A DNA stretch of 64,000 nt from Marinilabiliaceae bacterium JC040 (GCA_022496785.1 SNAP01000005.1:662-64661), one strand, 5' to 3'. Positions 15,468 through 25,642 are shown, counted from the stretch's first letter. Numbers and translations: made by a program. Notes: generated from the letters alone by a model not told the origin.

Positions 15468-17171
15468 TTAGTGAGCACCTTTAGGCATTTCAATTAGTTT
15501 TCCATGATCTTTAACAATTGTTCTTAGGAATTTTTCAGAATATCCTGGTTGTTTCACATCTGGATTCATTTGATTAGGATTGAATGTTTTAACATTTCCA
15601 TCCATATATTTAGCAAATAAATATCCGTAGAAATCTCTCCATGTATCTGTTAGATTGTCTCCTGTTGAACATGAGAAATCTGTTAAGTATTCTACTGCTG
15701 CTTTTTTGTCTTGTTTGTAAATTGACATTGCTGCTGCATCAGTCATCTTAACATACTTCACGTAGTTTGTTTCTAATTCATTTTGTTTTTTAGCTATTTC
15801 TGCATGTATCAAATTGTAACGTGTATATGCGTAATTTGTTACTTGAGAGAATACCCAAAATGCTTGCTTGTTATCAAACTTCATCATATCATTCTTTTCG
15901 TGAGCTGCGAATGACATTGGCACTTTAGTTGCACTTGTATACATTGGGAAATATACTGATGATGAAGCATCATCAACACCAAACCAAATGATACCACCTA
16001 TTTCATTAGGTAAATAGTTTCTACATTGAGCAACAAAAGAGAATCCTGTTTGTTGTGTAGCTGTTGTTCTTTCATGGCAATAAGTTTTACCGTCTACTTT
16101 CCATGTCATTGGTCTCCATCTGTAAGGACAACCGAAAGGACCAGCACCAGCATCTTTTGTCATATCTAATTCAGTACCTTCTAAATGATCTCTCATATAG
16201 CTCATTGCATCTTGTACTGTTTGTTTTTTAGTTGGTTTTACCCATAATGGCATACGACCTTTAGCTCTACCATGTCTGTCGTATTTTACATTTCCTTTTG
16301 CGTAATCCCAGTATTTATCCATACCTTTTGTTACGTGATTGAAAAATGCCCAAACTCTAGCGTCACAAAATCTTGCAGCACCGAAGTCAACTGGAGCATA
16401 AACATCTGAGAAAGAAAAATGTTTGTTTTTAGCTTTCTTAGGATAGAAACCTTTTTCTTTTGCAAACGAAATAACATCTTTAGAATATACAGTTGTTATT
16501 TCTTTGTTATAGATTTTTTCAATCTTATCTGAAGAAATAGAAGTCTTTCCTGATAAAGGGAAAGTTGTTATACGTGCTTGGTTAGCATGTCCTGAAACAT
16601 ATCCGTCAGGAATCATACGAGCAACCCAAACGATACCTTTATCGTCTGCACCTTTACCAATAAGTTCCATAATCCAAGCTTCTTCTTTATCAACAATTGA
16701 GAAAGATTCACCTGAACTTGCATAACCATATGTATTAGCTAATTCTGCAATTGTTTTAATTGCTTCACGAGCTGTTTTACATCTTTGTAGTGCAATATAA
16801 ATAAGACTACCATAGTCCATTATTCCGTTAGCACCTTTTAATTCTTTACGACCACCATAAGTTGATTCTGCAATCGCTAATTGGTGCTCATTCATATTAC
16901 CAATAACATTGTAAGTATGAGCCACTTGAGGAATCTTTCCTAAGAATTTACCTGTATCCCATTCTACAACGTCAAGCATAGAACCTTTAGCCCAATCTTG
17001 AGCAGGCCAGAAATATAATTCTCCGAATAGAGTGTGTGAATCTGCTGCATATGTTACCATTACTGATCCATCTACAGTAGATGATTTTGTGAAAATAAAA
17101 TTAGTACAAGCACTAACCTTACCAGCCATAGCGAATATGACTACAAATAGCATTAAGGCTAATTTTTTCAT
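15468..17171 (-). CDS. Secreted C69-family dipeptidase/peptidase
   Basis: N-terminal-nucleophile hydrolase of family C69. A signal peptide ends at VSA, and the next residue, Cys22 (CTNFIF), is the catalytic nucleophile exposed by cleavage. Other family features are MVTYAADSHT, ESTYGGRKE and the SFSIVDKEEAWIMELIGKG core. 567 residues, typical of the long Bacteroidetes members. It probably degrades di- or oligopeptides in the periplasm or outside. It is last in a same-strand series after DUF4293, with a strong terminator downstream. Confidence 0.93.
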   Translation of the reverse strand: MKKLALMLFVVIFAMAGKVSACTNFIFTKSSTVDGSVMVTYAADSHTLFGELYFWPAQDWAKGSMLDVVEWDTGKFLGKIPQVAHTYNVIGNMNEHQLAIAESTYGGRKELKGANGIMDYGSLIYIALQRCKTAREAIKTIAELANTYGYASSGESFSIVDKEEAWIMELIGKGADDKGIVWVARMIPDGYVSGHANQARITTFPLSGKTSISSDKIEKIYNKEITTVYSKDVISFAKEKGFYPKKAKNKHFSFSDVYAPVDFGAARFCDARVWAFFNHVTKGMDKYWDYAKGNVKYDRHGRAKGRMPLWVKPTKKQTVQDAMSYMRDHLEGTELDMTKDAGAGPFGCPYRWRPMTWKVDGKTYCHERTTATQQTGFSFVAQCRNYLPNEIGGIIWFGVDDASSSVYFPMYTSATKVPMSFAAHEKNDMMKFDNKQAFWVFSQVTNYAYTRYNLIHAEIAKKQNELETNYVKYVKMTDAAAMSIYKQDKKAAVEYLTDFSCSTGDNLTDTWRDFYGYLFAKYMDGNVKTFNPNQMNPDVKQPGYSEKFLRTIVKDHGKLIEMPKGAH

Positions 17172-17203
17172 TTTGATAAAAATATTTTAATTGTTATTAC
17201 TTA

Positions 17204-17665
17204 TTATCTTATAGAATCCATACTTCTAATTAAAGCTTCGTCTTTTCCTATACCTCTTACAGCTAAATATGTTAAAATAACAGCTATAAATGGAAATATC
17301 ATTGGCATTGAGTATGTCATTACTGCTTTTAGTATTTCTGTTTGCTCTCCAATATTATACCAGAATAGGAATACAGATCCTAGCATTAATACAATATTTA
17401 AAAAGCATAATCTTATTTGCATCATTCTTTTTTTATACTTCACTATTGTAAGTAATAATAAAGTGATAATTAAAGATACTATTGTAATATTTGTCCATAC
17501 TATAGGAGTTTCTACATTTGGTATCATCCCTTTAGGAATTCCATATACATAGAAGTCGACATTTGCCACTCCACCACAAACTAGTGAAGCTAAAGGAAGA
17601 AAATATAACAATGACATTAATATTAATGCAAGGATTAGGTAAACTGTTTGAATTCTTTGAAACAT
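17204..17665 (-). CDS. DUF4293 family membrane protein
   Basis: 153 residues with four hydrophobic segments (about residues 6-26, 51-72, 81-101 and 116-139). The N-terminus MFQRIQTVYLILALILM is the mark of this Bacteroidetes family. Function unknown. It lies 43 nt after the prohibitin-like gene and 32 nt before the C69 peptidase on the same strand, so the four genes from the nucleoside phosphorylase onward may be cotranscribed. Confidence 0.85.
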   Translation of the reverse strand: MFQRIQTVYLILALILMSLLYFLPLASLVCGGVANVDFYVYGIPKGMIPNVETPIVWTNITIVSLIITLLLLTIVKYKKRMMQIRLCFLNIVLMLGSVFLFWYNIGEQTEILKAVMTYSMPMIFPFIAVILTYLAVRGIGKDEALIRSMDSIR

Positions 17666-17708
17666 TTTATTGATTTTTTAATTAGATGCACAAATATAAT
17701 GAAATTGA

Positions 17709-18521
17709 TTAATTGTTTCCTAAAATTAAAGGTAAACCATCTTTACCACTACCAATAACTATAACTTTACTATTTGTTGACTTAGAAAGTTTGATTGTAG
17801 CTTCGATACCACGCATCTTTAATAAAGCATTAGTCAATGAGCTATTTATAATTTTATTTGCTCTTGCTTCACCTTCTGCTGCAATTCTCTTTCTCTCTGC
17901 TTCTGATTTTTCTCTTTCTAACTTAAATCTATATGCTAAAGCTTCTTGCTCTTGTTGTAATTTAGTTTCAATAGCTTGCTTAATTTTAGCTGGTAAGTTT
18001 ATAGATCTAATAAGTAAGGCTCTCATATCTATATTATTCATCTTTAAAGATTTTGAAGCCTCTGCTTGAATTGTTGTTTCAACTTCCTGACGTTTTGTTG
18101 AATATATCTCTTCTGCTGTATATCTACCTGCTACTTGTCTTACTGCAGAACGAACTTCTGGAATAACTAATTGAGTAATATAGTTCTTACCAAATATTTC
18201 ATGTAGGTAACCTATTTTAGTATAAACTGGATTAAAACGAACAGAAACATCAATATTTACAGAAAGACCATTTTTGTCAAGAACATCCATTGTTTCTTCA
18301 CTTTTTTGCTCTTTTACATCATATATATAAAGAGAATTCCATGGTGCGATTACAGTGAATCCCGGTGTTAATACATGTTCTTTATCTAGTCCAGATGTGA
18401 ATTTTCTAAAAATAACAGCTCTCTCCCCTGGTTTTATAGTATAAAACATACCTAAACCTGAAAATAATATAACAACAAGCCCTACTGCGATTAGAGCTAC
18501 TAAAGGTTGACCTTTTTTCAT
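17709..18521 (-). CDS. Prohibitin-like SPFH/Band 7 protein
   Basis: Membrane-anchored scaffold protein of the prohibitin group. One N-terminal membrane helix (about residues 8-27), then the SPFH domain (FYTIKPGERAVIFRKF to AEEIYSTKRQEVE), then a long alpha-helical coiled coil (EALAYRFKLEREKSEAERKRIAAEGEA, given as position about 190-220) and a short hydrophobic tail. 270 residues is usual. Family members organise membrane microdomains or proteases; the role here is not known. It begins 5 nt after the nucleoside phosphorylase gene. Confidence 0.9.
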   Translation of the reverse strand: MKKGQPLVALIAVGLVVILFSGLGMFYTIKPGERAVIFRKFTSGLDKEHVLTPGFTVIAPWNSLYIYDVKEQKSEETMDVLDKNGLSVNIDVSVRFNPVYTKIGYLHEIFGKNYITQLVIPEVRSAVRQVAGRYTAEEIYSTKRQEVETTIQAEASKSLKMNNIDMRALLIRSINLPAKIKQAIETKLQQEQEALAYRFKLEREKSEAERKRIAAEGEARANKIINSSLTNALLKMRGIEATIKLSKSTNSKVIVIGSGKDGLPLILGNN

Positions 18522-18526
18522 ATTCT

Positions 18527-19411
18527 TTAATTTTTAAATTTTAGTTTATTGAGAGTAAATATAATTAATTCTTTAATATTTTCATGATAATTCGGTAATA
18601 CTTCCCCATTAATTCTATTAGCAATAACTAAACATATACATATGGCGTTATGCCCCATTAAAGAGGATAAACCAATAATGGCTGCACTTTCCATTTCGTA
18701 GTTAAGAACTGATAGATTATTATATCCAAATTGCTGTATCTTTTTATTTATATCTCTATCGTTTATTGGTAAACGTAATTCTCTTCCTTGAGGTCCATAA
18801 AAACCATTTGCTGTTATAGTAATACCATTTCTACATTTAGCATCTTTGAAAAGTTCTAGCATCTTATTAGAGGCACTTACAATATATGGACTTGCATACT
18901 TATCACTCGCTAAACATTCAAACTTAAATAAAGCTTCCATATTTACTTCACATACAGTATCTCTATCTCTATAAAAATTTAACATACCGTCTAAACCTAC
19001 TGCTTTTTCTGTAAGCACATACGATCCTACAGGAACATCCCCTTGTAATGCTCCACAAGTACCTAATCGAGTAATATTTATAGATTTTAATTTTTCTTTG
19101 GGTTTACGAGTCTGAAAATCTATATTAAAAAGAGCATCTATTTCATTCACAACAATATCGCAATTATCAGCTCCTATTCCTGTTGAAATAACAGTAAAGC
19201 GTTTCTTATCGTAGAAACCTGTTATAGTATGGAATTCTCTACTTTGCTTATTTACTTCTATTGAATCAAAAAAAGGAATAAACATATCTACCCTAGTGGG
19301 ATCACCTACAAGAATTATATCTTCAGCTATTTCATGGGGTAATAAATGAAGATGAAAAATACTTCCATCAGTATTTAAAATTAATTCTGAGGACATTATT
19401 TTGTCTTTCAT
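18527..19411 (-). CDS. Nucleoside phosphorylase (PNP/UDP family, uridine-phosphorylase-like)
   Basis: Phosphorolysis of nucleosides to base plus ribose-1-phosphate. Phosphate loop ILVGDPTRV near residues 33-41, RLGTCGALQGDVPVGSYV in the middle, and the nucleoside-binding NYEMESAAI near the C-terminus. 294 residues. A second ATG 15 nt downstream (19396) is possible, but related proteins have a few residues before SSEL, so I keep the first. Substrate (uridine or purine) is not decided by sequence alone. First gene of the run to the C69 peptidase. Confidence 0.88.
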   Translation of the reverse strand: MKDKIMSSELILNTDGSIFHLHLLPHEIAEDIILVGDPTRVDMFIPFFDSIEVNKQSREFHTITGFYDKKRFTVISTGIGADNCDIVVNEIDALFNIDFQTRKPKEKLKSINITRLGTCGALQGDVPVGSYVLTEKAVGLDGMLNFYRDRDTVCEVNMEALFKFECLASDKYASPYIVSASNKMLELFKDAKCRNGITITANGFYGPQGRELRLPINDRDINKKIQQFGYNNLSVLNYEMESAAIIGLSSLMGHNAICICLVIANRINGEVLPNYHENIKELIIFTLNKLKFKN

Positions 19412-19456
19412 ATGATTAGTTTTCCCTAAAGTTAAATAAAAACTAGCTTAGGTAAC

Positions 19457-19542
19457 AAAAAAAACCGTATCTTCTTAACTAAGTGATTGTTACATAAGTA
19501 TATTTTATGTTTTTGACAACCAAATTATTAAGCAGATACGGT
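19457..19542 (-). terminator. Terminator of glnS with an unusually long loop
   Basis: accgtatct (19464-19472) and agatacggt (19534-19542) are exact complements, and the pairing continues past one mismatch with CTTAA/TTAAG. The loop of nearly 50 nt holds a small hairpin (ACATAA/TTATGT). On the minus strand the stem runs into TTTTTTTT. It lies 42 nt beyond the glnS stop. Confidence 0.65.
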
Positions 19543-19584
19543 AATATATTAGACTGTAATAAATACAGACTAAAAACTGTATTA

Positions 19585-21273
19585 TTATTTATTCATTTTA
19601 GCCCAACTATCTTTTAATGATACTGTTCTATTGAATACTAATTTTTCTTTAGTAGAATCTTTATCTACATTGAAATATCCCATTCTTACAAATTGGAAAA
19701 AATCTAAAGGTTTTACATTTGCTAGAGCTGGCTCTACTTTACAATTAGATAATATTTCTAAAGATTCAGAATTTAAGAATTCTTTATAATCTACATCCTT
19801 ATGACCATCAGGTGCTGGATCGCTAAATAGTCTATCATATAGTCTTACCTCAGCATCTAATGAATGACTTGCAGATAACCAGTGAATTGTTCCTTTAACT
19901 TTTCTTTTACTTGCTTCAGAACCACTTCCCGATCTTGTCTCTTCATCGTAAGTACAGTGAATTACACTGATATTTCCATCAGCATCTTTTTCTACACTTT
20001 CGCATTTTAAGATATAAGCACCTCTGAAACGAACTTCACGACCTTCAGATAATCTAAAGAATTTCTTAGGAGCATCTTCCATATAGTCGCTTCTCTCAAT
20101 ATATAATTCCTTAGTGAAAGGTACTTCTCTAGAACCCATAGACTCATCTTTCTGGTGATAAGCGATATTCATCATTTCAACTTTATCCTCTGGATAATTG
20201 TCGATAACAACTTTTACTGGATCTAATATCGCCATTGCACGTGGAGCTTTATTATTTAAATCTTCACGAACACAATATTCTAATAGAGATACATCAATTA
20301 CATTCTCACGTTTTGCTACACCAATTTTATCTGCAAACATACGTATAGAATCTGGTGTATACCCACGTCTTCTAAGTCCTGACACTGTTGGCATTCGTGG
20401 ATCGTCCCAACCACTAACGATATTTCCCTCTACTAATTCAAGTAATTTACGCTTAGACATCACTGTATATGAAAGATTTAAACGTGCAAACTCAATCTGA
20501 CGAGGTCTGTATTCAGTATCTGTTAAGTTTTCTACAAACCAATTATATAATGGTCTGTGAACTTCAAACTCTAATGTACATATTGAATGTGTAATACCCT
20601 CTAAATAATCTGATTCTCCATGAGCAAAATCATACATTGGGTAGATACACCATTTGTTACCTGTTCTATGATGTTCTGCATTCATTATCCTATAAATTAT
20701 AGGATCGCGCATATGCATATTTGGAGAGTTCATATCTATCTTAGCTCTAAGAACTTTTTCTCCATCTTTAAATTCACCATTCTTCATTCTTAAGAAAAGA
20801 TCGTAATTCTCTTCTACCGATCTGTTTCTATAAGGAGACTCTATACCTTCTTCGGTTGGAGATTTTTTTTGCTCAGAAATTAATTCTGCTGACTGATCGT
20901 CAACATAAGCTTTTCCATCCTTTATTAGTTTCACAGCCCATTCAAATAGTTGATCGAAATAATCAGAAGTATAATGAGGATCTCCTTCCCATTCAAATCC
21001 TAACCATTTTATGTCTTCCATTATAGAATCTACATATTCTGTTTCTTCTTTTGATGGATTTGTATCATCAAAACGAAGATTACATTTACCATCAAATTGC
21101 TGGGCAAGACCGAAGTTTAAGCATATAGACTTAGCATGACCTATATGTAAATATCCGTTTGGCTCTGGAGGAAAACGGGTGTGTACTCTAGATTCATTCT
21201 TGCCATTCTTCTTATCATCCTTGATGATTTGTTGAATAAAATTCAACGATTTCTCTTCATTAACTTCAGCCAT
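19585..21273 (-). CDS. glnS: Glutaminyl-tRNA synthetase
   Basis: Class I synthetase charging tRNA-Gln. HIGH at residues 43-46 in [17 protein letters not shown] and the KMSKS-like VMSKRKLL near residue 277 are both present, followed by the GlnRS beta-barrel anticodon-binding region. I place the start at ATG 21273 (562 aa, [10 protein letters not shown]): the open frame reaches 21348, but the extra 25 residues overlap the promoter element. A GlnRS together with a tRNA-Gln(TTG) in the same window indicates direct glutaminylation. Single gene with its own terminator. Confidence 0.97.
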   Translation of the reverse strand: MAEVNEEKSLNFIQQIIKDDKKNGKNESRVHTRFPPEPNGYLHIGHAKSICLNFGLAQQFDGKCNLRFDDTNPSKEETEYVDSIMEDIKWLGFEWEGDPHYTSDYFDQLFEWAVKLIKDGKAYVDDQSAELISEQKKSPTEEGIESPYRNRSVEENYDLFLRMKNGEFKDGEKVLRAKIDMNSPNMHMRDPIIYRIMNAEHHRTGNKWCIYPMYDFAHGESDYLEGITHSICTLEFEVHRPLYNWFVENLTDTEYRPRQIEFARLNLSYTVMSKRKLLELVEGNIVSGWDDPRMPTVSGLRRRGYTPDSIRMFADKIGVAKRENVIDVSLLEYCVREDLNNKAPRAMAILDPVKVVIDNYPEDKVEMMNIAYHQKDESMGSREVPFTKELYIERSDYMEDAPKKFFRLSEGREVRFRGAYILKCESVEKDADGNISVIHCTYDEETRSGSGSEASKRKVKGTIHWLSASHSLDAEVRLYDRLFSDPAPDGHKDVDYKEFLNSESLEILSNCKVEPALANVKPLDFFQFVRMGYFNVDKDSTKEKLVFNRTVSLKDSWAKMNK

Positions 21274-21313
21274 TTTTATTTTGGTTATTGATGATTTATA
21301 AATAACTAACATA

Positions 21314-21321
21314 CAAAAGTA
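21314..21321 (-). promoter_or_regulatory. -7 promoter element of glnS
   Basis: Minus-strand TACTTTTG (21321-21314) fits TAnnTTTG and lies 41 nt before the glnS start. Confidence 0.5.
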
Positions 21322-21379
21322 AAAATTATCATACAAGTATAAAAACAATTAGTATTTTTCATTACAAGATTTCTTTATG

Positions 21380-21387
21380 TATATTTG
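21380..21387 (+). promoter_or_regulatory. -7 promoter element of the porin gene, almost at the start codon
   Basis: TATATTTG ends 6 nt before the ATG at 21394, so transcription should start at or next to the start codon. The mRNA would be leaderless or nearly so. Confidence 0.55.
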
Positions 21388-21393
21388 TCAACC

Positions 21394-23379
21394 ATGAGAA
21401 GATTAGTCGTAATATTAATAGTAAACTTACTATCAATTTGTGCAATAGGACAAGTAAATAATGAAGATTTACTAAGGAATCTAAATGGTAATAACAATAG
21501 TCAATCAACTTCTGGCATGCCCCATAGTGGACATGGTCATGATGATAAAATGACTAAAGAGGATTCTCTTAGAGCTCTTATTAAACCTGTATATAAACTA
21601 TATAAGTGGCGACATAGTGGAGTATATTCATTAAAATTTGAAAGAGATTCCAGTATTGATAGATTTCACATATTGAATATTGCTAATCTTAAATCCATTT
21701 CTAATGCTAGCGTTGGAACTCTTATAGGACCTAGTATTTCAAATATCCTAATGGAAAGAAATTATAATACAGATTATCTTTTTTTTAGACCTTACGACTA
21801 TTATCTAACTAAGAGTATAAATCATCTTGATGTTAATACAACTACTCCATTTACTGATTTTAAGTTTATTTCTGGTGGTTCTAAAACTACAGGAGAAACT
21901 ATTTTTAGTATAAAACATACTCAAAATATTAATCCTTTTTGGAATATTGGAATAGAATATAATTACCAAAATGATGAAGGTTCTTATATGAATCAAGCAG
22001 CACAAATTTACGACTTTAACGCTTTTACCAGTTACCAGAAAGAAAGATTAGGATTTAGTTTTTTTATTACTAATAACAGAGGTAAGTTTGAAAACAATGG
22101 AGGTATTAAAAGAGAATTTTGGATAAGAGACACCTCTGTTAGTGCAGAAAACATCCCTGTCAACCATATGAAAGCTAGAACTGAAATGTATAGTAAAGAA
22201 CTTAAGGCATTTTTACAATACAGAATTGGTAAAGCAAAAGAAATGATAAAAGGAAAAGATACTATTAATGTCTATCCAACAAAAGTAGTATATTCTTTTA
22301 GGCAAGAAGAAAATTATAGATCTTTTAAAGAAGAAAGTATACCAGCAAATTTCTTCGCTAATAATTATATTTCAGATACGAAAACATATGATGAGACTGA
22401 TTATCTTCAAAACACACATAAACTGAAATATGTATTAAATACAGATTATAAAACAATAAGACCTGGAGTTTATGGAGGTATAGACTATACTGAAAAGAGA
22501 TATTGCTACTTTAAGGAAGCAAGTGCTTTAAAAGCAAAATATTTAAAAGATTTCACATGGTTTAGAAATACTTATATCGAGGGAGGTGTATTTAAACAAG
22601 ATAGTGGCAAGATTCAATACGATTTAAATACTAAAATTGGAATTTTAGGTGATTATAAAAGTGAAAAGGAATTCCATGCAGATATCACTTATAATATCGA
22701 CTCATTAAATCATTTTAATATTAATTCTAGATATACAGATAAACTTGCTGAGTTTAACTATACACATTTCTTTTCAAATCATATGAAATGGGATAATGAT
22801 TTCAAAAATGTAAAGACATTTAGCACAAGTCTTTCTTATAAGAATGATAAATTTAATATTGAAATTGGAGGAAATATTTTAAAGCATAAAAATTATATAT
22901 ATTTCGACGAAAACATACAACCTCGTCAGATAGACGAAATGACTACTCTAACAGCTTTTATTAAGCATAATTTTGAGTTTTATAATTTTCATCTTTTAAA
23001 TACATTATATTACCAAAACACAAATCAAGATATTGGTATTCCTAAATATTCATATTATGGATCTTTGTATTACAAAAACACCTTATTTAAGAAACACCTT
23101 TTATTTATGGTAGGTACAGACATTAGAATGAATTCTAAATTCTTTGCTCCTAAATATGATATGGTAACAGGTGCTTTTTATCAACAAAGTGATAAAGAAT
23201 ATGGTAACTATCCTAAAATGGATTTCTTTATTAATCTTAAAATTAAAAGAACAATTATCTTTTGTAAATATGAACACATCAGTTCTTTATTCAAAAATAC
23301 CAACTACTTCATCACCGAAAAAAGGCCTATGGACCCAGGTATGTTTAAGTTCGGCTTTAGATGGATTTTTAATGACTAA
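21394..23379 (+). CDS. Putative outer-membrane porin (Porin_10 type)
   Basis: 661 residues with a signal peptide ending at about AIGQ (residue 20) and then beta-rich sequence typical of an outer-membrane barrel: alternating aromatic/polar strands, and the family pattern RPYDYYLTKSINHLDVNTTT, IFSIKHTQNINPFWNIG. A short His-rich stretch (MPHSGHGHDDK) follows the signal peptide and might bind metal. The start at ATG 21394 is chosen over a TTG at 21385, which lies inside the promoter. The substrate is unknown. The MltF-like gene follows after 22 nt. Confidence 0.85.
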   Translation: MRRLVVILIVNLLSICAIGQVNNEDLLRNLNGNNNSQSTSGMPHSGHGHDDKMTKEDSLRALIKPVYKLYKWRHSGVYSLKFERDSSIDRFHILNIANLKSISNASVGTLIGPSISNILMERNYNTDYLFFRPYDYYLTKSINHLDVNTTTPFTDFKFISGGSKTTGETIFSIKHTQNINPFWNIGIEYNYQNDEGSYMNQAAQIYDFNAFTSYQKERLGFSFFITNNRGKFENNGGIKREFWIRDTSVSAENIPVNHMKARTEMYSKELKAFLQYRIGKAKEMIKGKDTINVYPTKVVYSFRQEENYRSFKEESIPANFFANNYISDTKTYDETDYLQNTHKLKYVLNTDYKTIRPGVYGGIDYTEKRYCYFKEASALKAKYLKDFTWFRNTYIEGGVFKQDSGKIQYDLNTKIGILGDYKSEKEFHADITYNIDSLNHFNINSRYTDKLAEFNYTHFFSNHMKWDNDFKNVKTFSTSLSYKNDKFNIEIGGNILKHKNYIYFDENIQPRQIDEMTTLTAFIKHNFEFYNFHLLNTLYYQNTNQDIGIPKYSYYGSLYYKNTLFKKHLLFMVGTDIRMNSKFFAPKYDMVTGAFYQQSDKEYGNYPKMDFFINLKIKRTIIFCKYEHISSLFKNTNYFITEKRPMDPGMFKFGFRWIFND

Positions 23380-23401
23380 ATATTATTTGTATATTTAGTT
23401 C

Positions 23402-24775
23402 ATGAATAAATTCACTTTATATCTTTTATTAATCATAATTACACTTTCTTCTTGCTATAAAGTAAAGGATAAGCAGAAAGAGGATTTCTATTCCATATTA
23501 ACAAAACCTAGTATAAATGTGATTATGGAATACAATTCTATTGATTACTTTATATATAAAGGAAGTCCAATGGGCTTTCAATATGAATTAGTAAAAAGAT
23601 TTGCAAAAGATATAGGTGTAAAAGTCAACATAAAGATCAGTAATGATATAGAAAATATCTATTCTGAAATTTCAAATGGTAATGCTGATATTATTGCCTG
23701 TCCTCTTGGCAAAAATGATTATCGTGAAAAACTTTTTCACTTTAGTGTACCCATTGACAAGACTTCTATTGTCTTAATTCAAAGAAAACAAACAAATACT
23801 GATGATTTTATTAGTAATATAAATGATTTAAAAGGTAAAAAAGTATTTGTAATTTCTAAATCAACAAATGAAGATGTATTAAAGAAATTAAATAAAGAAA
23901 AAAATCTTGATTTAAATATTATATCAGTAAAGAATTTCTCTACTGAGGAATTAATAGACATGGTTGCTCACAAAGAAATCTCATATACAGTTTCAGATGA
24001 GAATATTGCGTATACCAATAATTTGAGATTTAAAAATATCGATAAGACTATTATTCTTCAAGTAGAACAGAATTTATATTGGGGAGTTAATAAGGAAAAA
24101 ACCGAACTACTTCACGACTTAAATAAATGGCTAGAAACATTTGTAGATTCATACGACTACAGAATTCTTTATAATAAGTATTACAATAGTAGACAAGCTA
24201 AAAAAATGTACACCAGTCCTTTCTTCTATTTAAATACAAGAAAGATTAGTAAATATGATGATATCATTAAACTTAAGAGTAAAAAGATTAATTGGGATTG
24301 GAAACTTTTAGCATCAATGATATACCAAGAATCTAATTTCAACCCTGAAGTTACATCATGGGCAGGAGCTCATGGTTTAATGCAGATAATGCCAAATACT
24401 GCTGATATGGTTAAAATTGATAGCATAGACACTGTTGAAGGTAATTTAGAAGCTGGAGTTAGATATATAAAATATCTAAACAAACAACTTAAAAAAGCAT
24501 TAAGAGACACTACAGATATAATACCATTTATACTTGCATCATACAACGTAGGATTAGGACATGTTCTAGATGCTAGAAGATTAGCTCGTAAATATGGTAA
24601 GAATCCAGATAAATGGTTTCAAAACACTGACTTTTATATACTTAATAAATCTCAACCTCTATATTATAAAGATAATTTATCGAGATATGGCTATTGCAAT
24701 GGACAGGAGCCATATAAATATGTTGAAGATATACTAGATAGATATAAACAATACAAAAATATGATACAAAACTAA
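23402..24775 (+). CDS. MltF-like membrane-bound lytic murein transglycosylase
   Basis: Lipoprotein (lipobox TLSSC, Cys18) with two domains: a family 3 solute-binding-like domain (about 35-255) and a C-terminal SLT transglycosylase domain (about 295-440). The catalytic Glu310 lies in MIYQESNFNP, with GLMQIMP at 325-331 and ASYNVGLGHVLDA near 381-393. It cleaves peptidoglycan glycan strands, giving 1,6-anhydro ends. Length 457 agrees with MltF. It lies between a porin and a conserved hypothetical gene on the same strand. Confidence 0.93.
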   Translation: MNKFTLYLLLIIITLSSCYKVKDKQKEDFYSILTKPSINVIMEYNSIDYFIYKGSPMGFQYELVKRFAKDIGVKVNIKISNDIENIYSEISNGNADIIACPLGKNDYREKLFHFSVPIDKTSIVLIQRKQTNTDDFISNINDLKGKKVFVISKSTNEDVLKKLNKEKNLDLNIISVKNFSTEELIDMVAHKEISYTVSDENIAYTNNLRFKNIDKTIILQVEQNLYWGVNKEKTELLHDLNKWLETFVDSYDYRILYNKYYNSRQAKKMYTSPFFYLNTRKISKYDDIIKLKSKKINWDWKLLASMIYQESNFNPEVTSWAGAHGLMQIMPNTADMVKIDSIDTVEGNLEAGVRYIKYLNKQLKKALRDTTDIIPFILASYNVGLGHVLDARRLARKYGKNPDKWFQNTDFYILNKSQPLYYKDNLSRYGYCNGQEPYKYVEDILDRYKQYKNMIQN

Positions 24776-24787
24776 CACCTAAAGACA

Positions 24788-25489
24788 ATGCCTTACAGAC
24801 GATTACCCAACACAGATGCTGCACGCATTAGAGCTATTAATACAGCTTTATATGTTATTGAAACTATGGATGATAAGGATGTACCTTTTAATTTTGCTAT
24901 ACAACAGAAATTATCATTTTTTAAACCAAAATTTGAACTTGCAGTATCGAATTACAAACATTCAAAAACTAAACAAATAGAAAGTAGTAAACAATACCTA
25001 AGAAAGGAGAAAAAAGCTAGACTTTATGTTTCACATTTCATACAAGCATTAAATATGTGCATTGCTCGTGAAGAGATGAAAGCAGACTGTCGAACGTTCT
25101 TTGGTATTGACATTAATGATAAATCTACTCCAGATATTCAAACTGCATCGAAATTACTAGAATGGGGTAATAAAATTATAGAAGGAGAACCTAAAAGACT
25201 TCAACACGGTGGGAATCCAATATATACTCCATCTTTTGCTAATGTAAAGACTAATTTTAGTATTTTCAAGAATGAATATTTTTCTCAAAAACAATTTCAG
25301 AAAAATACTTTAAGATTTACTCAAGCTGTAGCTAAACTTCGATCAGAAGCAGATGCTTTAATAAAATGTTTATGGAATGAAATTGAAGAATTCTATTCAA
25401 ATATTGAGAAAGATGAACTTAGACGCGAAAAATGTAGTCGCTTTGGAATTAAGTATGTACTAAGAAGATATGAAAAGAATAAAAAATAG
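24788..25489 (+). CDS. Conserved protein of unknown function
   Basis: 233 residues, basic and mostly alpha-helical, with no signal peptide or membrane segment. The N-terminus MPYRRLPNTDAARIRAINTA and the C-terminal CSRFGIKYVLRRYE are distinctive, and I recall similar hypothetical proteins in Bacteroidetes, but I know no function. A repeated helical organisation (two halves with similar hydrophobic spacing) seems possible. It starts 12 nt after the MltF-like gene, so it is probably cotranscribed. Confidence 0.75.
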   Translation: MPYRRLPNTDAARIRAINTALYVIETMDDKDVPFNFAIQQKLSFFKPKFELAVSNYKHSKTKQIESSKQYLRKEKKARLYVSHFIQALNMCIAREEMKADCRTFFGIDINDKSTPDIQTASKLLEWGNKIIEGEPKRLQHGGNPIYTPSFANVKTNFSIFKNEYFSQKQFQKNTLRFTQAVAKLRSEADALIKCLWNEIEEFYSNIEKDELRREKCSRFGIKYVLRRYEKNKK

Positions 25490-25510
25490 AACATATAGAA
25501 TATAAGAAGA

Positions 25511-25539
25511 ATAAAAAAGGTGTATCAAGAGATACACCT
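25511..25539 (-). terminator. Intrinsic terminator of tRNA-Gln
   Basis: Perfect 9-bp stem (aggtgtatc/gatacacct, 25518-25526 and 25531-25539), loop aaga. On the minus strand it is followed by TTTTTTATT. It may also stop plus-strand transcripts from 25489. Confidence 0.8.
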
Positions 25540-25544
25540 TTATG

Positions 25545-25615
25545 TTGTCCCACTAGGGCTCGAACCTAGAATGACAGAATCAAAATCTGCTGTGTTACCA
25601 TTACACCATGGGACA
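25545..25615 (-). tRNA. tRNA-Gln (TTG)
   Basis: Cloverleaf on the minus strand: acceptor TGTCCCA/TGGGACA, D-arm TGGTGTAATGGTAACAC, anticodon arm GCAGA-TTTTGAT-TCTGT with anticodon TTG, T-loop GTTCGAGCC, discriminator A. CCA is not encoded, unlike the tRNA-Asp genes in this window. Confidence 0.95.
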
Positions 25616-25642
25616 ATCATTCTTTTGTCTTTTCGACGATGA

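Noticed and set aside
21274-21348. N-terminal extension of glnS
   Set aside because: It covers the promoter element at 21321-21314, and the extra residues do not resemble GlnRS.
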